From Euphorbia lathyris (taxonomy: Eukaryota; Streptophyta; Magnoliopsida; Malpighiales; Euphorbiaceae), in NCBI RefSeq assembly GCF_963576675.1, contig NC_088918.1, forward strand, positions 38,845,501-38,909,500: a stretch of 64,000 nucleotides of DNA, read 5' to 3'. Shown here in pieces: positions 22,384 to 31,383 of the stretch; position 1 is the first letter of the stretch, and each line of letters starts with the position of its first letter. Below the pieces are notes generated by a model. The model had not been told where the DNA came from. It saw only the letters and a list, made by a program, of their open reading frames with translations, and searched no databases. A program made the position numbers and the translations under genes.

Positions 22384-23980
22384 TCTATACTATATATAAT
22401 TACGGAAGCATAGAGAAATGAGAAGAAGTGTTTTAGAGGTCTTTTTGATGAGTTGTCAACGTAGTAAAAAATCAGATTAAAAATATTTAATTAATTAAAA
22501 ATAAATATTTAATTAATTAAAAATAACAAATTTATATTTATAATATATTAAATAATTACTAGCCTATTAATTAAAATAATAAAAGAAAGCAAGAGTTACG
22601 GAAAGATGAAAAAACACAAAGCAAAGGAAATCCAAAAGTTACAAATAAACTTCTATATAAAGCATGATAGATAGTATTCCACCATTATATTCATTGGTCA
22701 CGATAGATAATATTTATTTCTAAAGGTAAATATTCGATTTTTTATATATGTTGTAGTTATTTTGTTCTCAATTATGTTGTTGTTTTATTTTTATTAAACA
22801 ATAGTTGTTATAGTTTCATCTTTCAGATTCATTTCTGTTGTTACCCAGGTTCTATATCTCTCGCTATCTTATCCATGTTTTCTTTTTTATTTGACTTTTT
22901 TTTTTCCAAACTGATAGCTTTTGAAGAAATCCAATAGAAATAGAAGATACATGAACAACTAAAACCGGAAAACACAAAAGTGTCAAAATTTACAAGAAAT
23001 TCTTATGTTTCTCAAGGTAATTATTCTATTTTTTTCATATGTTGTAGTTATTTTTGTTCTCAATTGCGTTGTTGTTTTCTTTTTATTAAACAATAGTTGT
23101 TATAATTTCATTTTTTAGAGATGAAATTCCATTTCTGTCGTTACCCAGGTTTCATACCTCTCGCTACCTTATCCATGTTTTCTTTTTTATGTCTTTTTTT
23201 TTCAAAATGACTAAAATAAAGATTTTGTAAATTTGTATTCTTTTTTAGTATATGTTGCTAGGTGTTATCGTTTCGATTGCTAACTCTTAACTAAAATTTA
23301 GATTTTCGGCTTTATATGAACTCAGTTTTTGGCTTTCTCAATTGTGCTGTTGTTTTATTTTTATTAAGCAATTGTTGTTATAGTTTCATCTTTCAGAGAT
23401 GAAATGAAATTTCATTTCTGTCGTTATCCAGATTCCATACCTCTCGCTACCTTATCCATGTTTTCTTTTTTATTTATTTATTTTTCAAAATGACTAAAAT
23501 AAAGATTTTGTATATTTGCATTCTTTTTTAGTATATGTTCCTAGATGTTATCGTTTTGATTGTTAACTCTATCTAAAATTTAGATTTTCGTTTTTTTATG
23601 AACTCAATTTTTAGTTTTAATTGAAGTTAGATTAATTTTTCTAATTCGGAACATGTTGAAATCTACTCATTTTTTTAGTTTGAGTTTAGCTAATTGATAT
23701 GGATTGTATTTTTTATTTTTATGCATTTTGGTACAAATAGATATAAAGTTTCACACGATAGTTGTTCATTGAAGTTTGAGACATATTAAATAAAATATTA
23801 AAGAGATATTGGAATATTATACTTAAAATGAAGTTTATTTCAATATAAACTATGTTATATTATTATTATTATTATTATCAAGAAGTTATTTTTTCCCAAT
23901 TTTCTAGACAATGAGATTGTAAGCGTCTAATACGCTTGATAAGATGTTTATTCTTGAAGAATGTGGATTATGCTAGATAC
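22384..23980 (+). mobile_element. Possible non-autonomous Helitron
   Basis: TCTATACTATATATAAT preceded by A at 22383 resembles the 5' terminus of plant Helitrons, which insert between A and T. Downstream, AAGCGT-CTAAT-ACGCTT (about 23921-23937) is a small hairpin and CTAG follows at about 23973. That is farther from the hairpin than the usual 10-12 nt, so the 3' end is uncertain. No Rep/helicase is encoded. Confidence 0.3.
22724..23600 (+). repeat. Three tandem copies of a roughly 285-bp unit
   Basis: Units starting near 22724, 23015 and about 23300 share GTTGTTTTATTTTTATTAA, CAATAGTTGTTATAGTTTC, a CATTTCTGTCGTTACCCAG block and CCATGTTTTCTTTTTTAT. The second and third also share GACTAAAATAAAGATTTTGT. 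Non-coding. Confidence 0.85.
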
Positions 23981-24171
23981 GAATTCAAAATCAAGGTAAA
24001 TAAAAATAAATTTTGATGCTCAAAATCCTAAAAATATACATTAATTATGGATATTGAGATAATTGCTAGGTTTAGTCGTACTAGCATTCCCCCCATAGGA
24101 ATCTTCTTGTTGCTTTTCAATTTCGTCAATAATTCCTGAAGGCAAAGAGAGAGTTTGCATGAAATAAAAAG

Positions 24172-24792
24172 TGAGCTGCTAAATACCGCTATCAAATTTC
24201 TTTTCACCGCCACTTTTGGACTTTTTTGCCATTCTCATAATTTTGATCACAAATGAAAATTCTCTCTCCAAAATCATAAACCCGAACAACAATAATTGAA
24301 ATTATGAAAATAATTGATGTGTGACAATCTGAATCCCGAAAATAGATGATTATGAGTCGGAAACATTAAGATTTACATCTTTTTATCAAAGAACTCATGA
24401 AAATAATACATATTTTTCATGACGATTTTGCATTTTTCGTCACAAAAAATAGGAGAATTATTAATTTTTCGTCACAAAAATTGAATGATTTAGTATTTTT
24501 CGTCACTAAAATTTTTACGATTTTGCATATTTCAAAATTTAGCCTAAATGGATGTGGCATACCATTCCCACCATGGCGGGAACAGATGCGGCATACCATT
24601 CCCACCATGGCTGGAACAGATGCCGCATCCGTTCCCACCATGGTGGGAATGGTATGCCGCATCCGTTTAGGCTAAATTTTGAATTTTCTCTCAAATTTTT
24701 TTCCCCAATTTTGACAAAAATTTTATACCAAGGGCAAAATGGTCCAATAGGAGCCGTGATAAGGAATTTGGGTGCGGTATATAGCAATATCC
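24172..24792. mobile_element. Non-autonomous MULE related to MULE-1
   Basis: A 621-bp element flanked by perfect 9-bp duplications AATAAAAAG (24163-24171 and 24793-24801). Its ends carry GCTAAATACCGC and GCGGTATATAGC, the same terminal motif as MULE-1 (25878-34206). Its centre (24540-24670) is a hairpin chain with words such as CCCACCATGGTGGG and flanking GGCATACCATT and TTTAGGCTAAATTT. No protein is encoded. The shared ends suggest mobilisation by the MULE-1 transposase; that is inference. Confidence 0.88.
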
Positions 24793-25372
24793 AATAAAAA
24801 GGAATGCTAGTATAAGGGAATGAATTGAGTACCTTTCATGTATAATGTACCTTCTATCTATAAAAAGATAAGGTTGTGTGCCCTAGATGAGAGCTGAGAT
24901 CCACATGGCAATCGTTGACTAGTTTGAGCTTGCTGTCAACTAGAAACGGTTGTTATGACTGCACTTGTGGTTCCGGGAATCACAGTGTTTGATGGAGGTA
25001 TGCATGTACATGATCTTGAGGTGTCTTTTCACTGGTCCACATGACTTCTGCAGTTATTATTAAGGAAATGAGAAGCCTATTGATTTACATGTAATATGAT
25101 GAATTATGTGATATAAATAATCTTATTGCAATTATCGCCATAATATTAATATACCACAAATAAAACGCAGTAGCTTATTTCAGTAACAAAATTGTCCAAT
25201 CAAATTGAAAAATATGTTCGACATGTAGCAAGTAATTTGAACTTGAACTTGCAGACATGAGAATGTTAGAAGCAAACTGAATAGTTCTCTTATAGTAGCA
25301 TATGAATAGGATCTCTTATAGACACAAGTAGCAAGGAGTCCAAATATCATTTATGTGTAGAGAAATTTCAAC

Positions 25373-25414
<42 letters not shown>

Positions 25415-25877
25415 ACCATACTTTCTTTGATTCAGCAAGTGAAAAAGGCATATATGGTTTTAAAATTTTATTTGTAAACTCGGATTAATCATGTTGAGGA
25501 ATATTTAAGATTCAAATTATCATTTTTCTTATAATTCTTGTATGATATGAGTTCCCTTTAATCCAAATAAAATGATTTAAAATTAAACTATAAAAGTAAT
25601 TTTCAAAATAATTCATAATTTCAGAAGGTAATTTCCATCCTAAATTATTTATATTATGAAAAATAGATCACCTACATATATGGATAGGAGATGTTGTGAG
25701 AATTTCGATTTAAAGTCAAACTAGTTCGAATACCAATGCCAAAGTCTCATCAAGATTGTGTCGGTGACACAGAAAAAAAATTTATTCAAATGAGTAACTT
25801 GGCCGTACAATACCTAGTTGGTTATCAAATCCTTAAGAAGAAAATTTGTCAGCTCAAAATTTAATACTAATAGAATT
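24793..25877. other. Intergenic sequence with a TA microsatellite
   Basis: No gene is visible. A run of about 18 TA units occupies 25376-25411. The part at 24830-25080 has balanced composition and could be a decayed retroelement, but I could not identify it. Confidence 0.5.
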
Positions 25878-26017
25878 GGGTATTGCTAAATACCGCCCCT
25901 AATTTCCGGTTCACCGCACTGTTTTGACCATTATACCCTTGCCACTTTTTTTCCCCTAAAACCTTCAAAACTCTCTCTAGTTTTCTCTCCCGAGCACAAA
26001 TCCCAGATTTGAAAAAA

Positions 26018-29000
26018 ATGGATCAAAACATTCTCGAAGACAATGAGTTCGAACACGAGGTAATATTACGAGAATTAAAAACGTTATTTAGCATTTTTTT
26101 ATTTATTTTTTATTCGATTTTTGCCTAGGCGGGTGGCGAATACCACCCGTTCCTTAGGCCGAACGGATGAACTACCCGTTCGGCCTAAGGAACGGGTGGT
26201 AATCGCCACCCGCTCCACCCATGGAACGGGTGGTACGCGCCACCCGCTCCACCCATGGAACGGGTGGTACGCGCCACCCGTTTCACCTATGGAACGGGCA
26301 GTACGCGCTGCCCGTTTCCACCTATGGTGGAACGGGTAGCCTGCCCGTTTCCACCTATGGTGGAACGGGTAGCCTGCCCGTTCAGGCAAAAATGGGCAGA
26401 AATTGCCCCGAATTAATTTCGAACGGGAGAAATAGCCCTGAAGTATTTTTTTTGTAATTTTAATGTAAATTTTTCGTATATTCAGGTACCGATAGAAGAT
26501 TGGAACCCCGATAACATTGATTATAGTTCGCGTTTTATAACGCATACCGTTTTTCCCTCCAGTCAGGATGCTATTGATTGGGCAAAAAAGATAGCTATTC
26601 AGAATGGGTTTGAGCTTGTAATATCTTCGCACAAAAATGGGGGAAAACAGAAGTTGTTGCGCTGTTCACGGGGTGAATGATATAGAGGTGTTGTGAAAAA
26701 TGATGAAGATCCTGCAATTAGGAAAAGTAAAACTAAAGCGTGCCGCTGTAAATTTCAGATTAAAGCCTATCAACATGCAGACCTTTCGGGATGGGGGATA
26801 AAGGCTAAGGCTGGGTTAACTGGAATGCATAACCATACAATGCGTATGTATCCAGAGGAAAGTCGGCAAATGAGCGGACTCAGTATCGCATCTAAACAAA
26901 TTGTGCGTGATATGTCTTCAGCTCAAGCAAAGCCTTGTGCTATTTTAGCAGCAGTTAAAGAAAAACACCCAGAGGACAACTCAGTAATTAAACACATATA
27001 TAATTACAGGGACAAAATGAGGAGGGACGCGTTTGAAGGTAGAGACCTGGCTAGTCAATTCTACCATATTGCTGTGGAGAACAAATATGTCAATTACACA
27101 CAGGCTGATTCAGGTGTGATAACGCATGTGTTCATGGCACATCCAGAGTCAGTTGATATGTTCAGGACTTACCACTGGTACATCGGCATTGATTCAACGT
27201 ACAAAACAAACAAGTACAAAATGCCGTTTGTTGAGATTGTTGGGATGACGCCATGTAATAATAACTTCAAGATAGCGTATGCTATTGTTAAAGACGAGAC
27301 CGAAGGGAGCTATCGTTGGATTTTGCAAAGGCTGAAGATTTTGCTTGGGGATGATCTTAACCCGACCGTTGTTGTTAGTGACAGGGAGCTTGGGTTATTA
27401 AAGCCGATACAAGAAGTTTTTCCACAAGCAGCGCACTTGCTATGCACTTGGCATATAAATAAGGATGTGGAAGATCGTGTGTATAGAATCATTGGAGATA
27501 AAGGCCTTGCCTCTAAATTCAAGAATGGCAAATGGAGAACAATATTAGAATCATTAACCATTGAGGAGTACGAGACCAATCTTATGATGATGAAGGAAAA
27601 GATGAGCAGGTTCAAAGGAGTTATCTCGTATGTTGAGGAGACGTGGTTGGTGCATAAGGAGAAGTTTGTTGTTGCTTGGACAAAGGAGTTCCTACATTTT
27701 GGTAACACAACTACTTGTCGAGTGGAGAGCGAACATGCTAGTCTAAAGCAATGGCTCAATACGGCAACTGGGTCCCTTGACACGGTATGGCAGAAGGTTC
27801 ACAAGCAGATTGAATCACAAGCAACCAATATAAGGTATTTGCAATTTCTTCTACTGCGATTTTGGAATTTGCATTTAGGGTTGTATCATTTCAATAACTA
27901 ATAATAATTTTGTCTTCGTATCAGGTACATGCTTGAACAGTCGCGGCTTCGTCAAGCAGTCACTTTCACCGGACACCCATTAAGCCAACTTGTATTCAAA
28001 GTCTCTCATTATTGTCTGCAGTTGTTGAATCAAGAGTTAGAGCGTATGAGAGGGTTGAGCCATGAAGTGTACGTGCATTGCGGTTGTGTATTGAGAACAT
28101 CGCATCAGATACCATGTGCATGTGAACTGAAACGAGCTTGTGATCTGGAACAAATGATTAGTTCTGAGAGTGTTCACGTGTTTTGGAGAACACTTTTAAT
28201 CAATCATGGTCACACTGATAAAAATGACGGGCGTAATGATCTGAACGAGGAGCAGCGATATTTTAAGTCCTTAGTGGACCAAGTCTCTAAAGCCGACCCA
28301 TCCGTAATGCGTAATATTTCAATGTTTATCCATGATCAACTACACCCTGATCAAGCTCAGTACACCGAACCCGATGTCAAAATTAACGTGCGGGGGCGAC
28401 CTAAGGTGAGCAAATCCACAAAACGTATGCCGAGTTCTTGGGAATATAATGAAACTCGTCGTGGACGGGCTCGTTCTACTAGTTCATCTAGGAGTCGTGG
28501 TAGAAGTGGCAGAATTAGCTCGTCATCCTCGGTACATAATGCTGCCTCATCAGGTAAATTATATCTGATAAACCTAACTTTTTTTTTATAACTGTTTTGC
28601 AATATAAAGTTGTTTTACACTAATATACATGAATGCAGATGGAAAAACGTATCATGGTTCTGAATTCGTACATTCCGATAAAATAGTTGGCATAATTAAA
28701 CCATACGTCGAATCATACTACGACGTTGTAGGTGATGGAAATTGTGGTTTCCGTACGGTAGCAACTTACATTTTTGGTGACGAAGAAGCGTGGCAGACAG
28801 TTAGGCATCACATTCGAAATGAAGTAATTGCTAACCGTTGTTTGTATCAAAGAGTGTTTGTTGATACTGTTGATGCAGCTCTTCGTAGAGTAAGTTGGGA
28901 CGGTGCAGGTTGTACGCCGGATTATTGGATGATCGTTTGGGATGACTTGTGGCCGGTTGCTACCATGTACAATTCTGCTATCATGTTATTTGGCTTCTCA

Positions 29001-29267
29001 GGTGGGGACACATTAGCATTGTGTGGTACTATCTTACCATTGTATGCCGCATCGACTGCTACAAGACCATCACGTGAGATTTGTATAGCTCATTTAGGGA
29101 ATCACTGCCAGCACTACATACGTTTAAATTTATCGCCTAACTTTCCGGTGCCCCCTATAGTACACTGGTGGTTTGTGCACCGAGGCCAAAGCGTTGTAGG
29201 ATGGGAGCGCTTCTATCAGGATAGGGTGACACAGTGGACCAGATTGGCCCAACTTAGGGGATATTAG
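26018..29267 (+). pseudogene. FAR1-type MULE transposase fused to OTU protease domain; one stop
   Basis: Exons 26018-26059, 26486-27834, 27925-28553 and 28639-29267 join in frame at GT-AG sites for 883 codons. Domain order: FAR1-type zinc-binding region (about residues 30-110, with RCSRG and TKACRCKFQIKAY), MULE transposase with D250 (GIDSTYKT), D313 (VVSDRELG) and E428 (RVESEHASLK) as likely DDE triad, a SWIM-like segment (HCGC...HQIPCACEL), a basic Ser/Arg-rich linker, and a C-terminal OTU cysteine-protease domain (GDGNCGFR with C709; GNHC with H829). MULE transposases cut and reinsert elements in the nucleus. An OTU domain would remove ubiquitin-like modifiers; transposase-OTU fusions occur in plant genomes. 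A TGA at 26678-26680 (codon 79) interrupts the FAR1 domain; everything after it is open. Intron 1 contains the left hairpin array. Confidence 0.88.
26127..26390. repeat. Left hairpin array of MULE-1
   Basis: A chain of GC-rich inverted repeats built from GGAACGGGTGGT/ACCACCCGTTCC and CCACCYATGG(TGG) words, e.g. CCCGTTTCCACCTATGGTGG. Neighbouring hairpins share arms, so alternative foldings are possible. It lies entirely within intron 1 of the transposase gene and contrasts with the AT-rich surroundings. The open frames in it on both strands are by-products of the palindromes. Confidence 0.88.
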
Positions 29268-29277
29268 TGGTTGATAT

Positions 29278-30246
29278 TCTGTAATGTTACAGGTGAATTC
29301 TGATGAATTATGTGTGGTTCTGTAATGTTACAGGTGAATTCTGATGAATTATGTGTGGTTCTGTAATGTTACAGGTGAATTCTGATCAATTATGTGTGGT
29401 TCTGTAATGTTACAGGTGAATTGTGATGAATTATGTGTGGTTCTGTAATGTTACAGGTGAATTCTGATCAATTATGTGTGGTTCTGTAATGTTACAGGTG
29501 AATTGTGATGAATTATGTGTGGTTCTGTAATGTTACAGGTGAATTCTGATGAATTTTGTGTGGTTCTGTAATGTTACAGGTGAATTGTGATGAATTTTGT
29601 GTGGTTCTGTAATGTTACAGGTGAATTCTGATCAATTATGTGTGGTTCTGTAATGTTACAGGTGAATTGTGATGAATTATGTGTGGTTCTGTAATGTTAC
29701 AGGTGAATTGTGATGAATTATGTGTGGTTCTGTAATGTTACAGGTGAATTCTGATGAATTTTGTGTGGTTCTGTAATGTTACAGGTGAATTGTGATGAAT
29801 TTTGTGTGGTTCTGTAATGTTACAGGTGAATTCTGATCAATTATGTGTGGTTCTGTAATGTTACAGGTGAATTGTGATGAATTATGTGTGGTTCTGTAAT
29901 GTTACAGGTGAATTCTGATCAATTATGTGTGGTTCTGTAATGTTACAGGTGAATTGTGATGAATTTTGTGTGGTTCTGTAATGTTACAGGTGAATTGTGA
30001 TGAATTATGTGTGGTTCTGTAATGTTACAGGTGAATTCTGATCAATTATGTGTGGTTCTGTAATGTTACAGGTGAATTGTGATGAATTATGTGTGGTTCT
30101 GTAATGTTACAGGTGAATTCTGATCAATTATGTGTTGTTCTGTAATGTTACAGGTGAATTGTGATGAATTTTGTGTGGTTCTGTAATGTTACAGGTGAAT
30201 TCTGATCAATTATGTGTGGTTCTGTAATGTTACAGGTGAATTCTGA
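29278..30246 (+). repeat. 41-bp tandem array, about 23.6 copies
   Basis: The unit CTGTAATGTTACAGGTGAAT plus TSTGATSAATTWTGTGTGGTT repeats with very little divergence. Variants TTCTGATCAATTATG and TTGTGATGAATTWTG alternate, implying a longer higher-order unit that was amplified recently. Each unit has a 6-bp stem CTGTAA/TTACAG around TG and the sequence ACAG|GTGAAT, which resembles a 5' splice site. It starts about 10 bp after the transposase stop codon. Confidence 0.95.
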
Positions 30247-30277
30247 TAAATTCTGATTAATATATTCGAACATGTGG

Positions 30278-30338
30278 TATTCCAACGGCTATATTCCAAC
30301 GTCTATATTCCAACGTCTATATTCCAACGTCTATATTC
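30278..30338 (+). repeat. 14-bp tandem repeat upstream of an ORF
   Basis: About four copies of TATATTCCAACGTC lie directly before a TATA-like TCTATAAAATT (about 30343) and 80 bp upstream of the ATG at 30425. It may be part of the promoter of that ORF. Confidence 0.7.
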
Positions 30339-30424
30339 TCCATCTATAAAATTAAACAATGTTGCTACTTCAGTTATCCACATTTACTCTTTACATTACG
30401 ATCAACGAAAACTCTCAAACATAA

Positions 30425-31174
30425 ATGGCTTCATCTGATTTTACCAACGAGTTCCCTAATTTTCCTCCCGAGAAAAGCATAGTTTCAACTTTGAATAAGT
30501 CTGATTGCACGACGAAGATGCTTGTTTACCAATACTACGCAATCCGTGTATATGGAGAGACATTTGTGAGTCCAACAATGTTCCATCCTGAATTTCCATT
30601 TATGTTTTGCTTCAAGCTTCCGTCTGCTGGTGAGTTTCCAATATACTCACTACACATGCTGTGGTTCTTATGTTATATGTATTACATGCCTTTTGAATTT
30701 GCTCTAGAGGAATGGTTGAACAATTTGAATGAAGGAAATATTCCTAGTCATATTCAAACATTTCTGAAGTGGTTTATGCCTATTGATGACTGGAAAGCTA
30801 TGTTCGCCAGACTATTGCGTGATAATCAGAGGGGAATCATCCCTAAAAAAAATTTCAACTCCATCATCTTTTTAAGATGGACAGAGTCTGAAATTTCTCA
30901 TGAGGTTCATCGAACTTATCCTTACTCGATCGTGAAAAATTGGGATCGCTATAAATTAGAGGTTCGAGTACTACAGAGTATCAGCGCTTCAAAGAACGAT
31001 TACCTGCCAGGACGAGCTTGGCCAAGAAATAGAGGAAATGCTCCATGGAACATTTTTCCTGTGGAATATGAGACGAATATTGCAGAGGAGAAAGAGATAT
31101 ACCTTGCAATACAGTCAGGTGTACCAGCGACATCTTCACCAAACATTCAGGTGTACGAAGAAGATAGTGACTAA
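30425..31174 (+). CDS. Unidentified MULE-1 accessory protein, 249 aa
   Basis: A single-exon frame of 249 residues starting MASSDFTNEF, with a plausible TATA box about 80 bp upstream (CTATAAAATT). The protein is aromatic-rich (many W, F, Y), contains no evident signal peptide, and has a central segment EFPIYSLHMLWFLCYMYYMPF that is hydrophobic enough to be buried or membrane-associated. The C-terminus is acidic (VYEEDSD). I recognise no domain. It sits between the transposase array and the convergent PMD gene, whose stop codon is 210 bp away. The intact frame within an element whose other genes have stops suggests either a real product or chance survival. Confidence 0.6.
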   Translation: MASSDFTNEFPNFPPEKSIVSTLNKSDCTTKMLVYQYYAIRVYGETFVSPTMFHPEFPFMFCFKLPSAGEFPIYSLHMLWFLCYMYYMPFEFALEEWLNNLNEGNIPSHIQTFLKWFMPIDDWKAMFARLLRDNQRGIIPKKNFNSIIFLRWTESEISHEVHRTYPYSIVKNWDRYKLEVRVLQSISASKNDYLPGRAWPRNRGNAPWNIFPVEYETNIAEEKEIYLAIQSGVPATSSPNIQVYEEDSD

Positions 31175-31383
31175 TGTCTTTTTTTTTCCGGTTTATGTCG
31201 TTGTAATGTCTTTTTTCAGTTTATGTCGTTGTAATGTATTTTTACAGTTTATGCCGTTTATGTCGTTCTAATGTATTCTTAAATTTGCAATAATAACAAA
31301 ACATACCACAAAAAAGTACTAAAATATCAATCCACCAAATTCAGTCAAAATAGTACTAAAATACTTCAAAATACAGTCATAAC

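Noticed and set aside
24397..24797. Overlapping open frames on both strands at the small MULE
   Set aside because: They are produced by the palindromic hairpin sequence, overlap each other completely and match no family.
26099..26632. 177-codon minus-strand frame over the left array of MULE-1
   Set aside because: It is antisense to a transposase intron and exon, and its repeats (GYPFHHRWKRA) come from the hairpin words.
29278..30246. Regular 41-bp repeats could suggest a CRISPR array
   Set aside because: The units are contiguous, with no unique spacers, and the context is a plant transposon; it is a tandem array.
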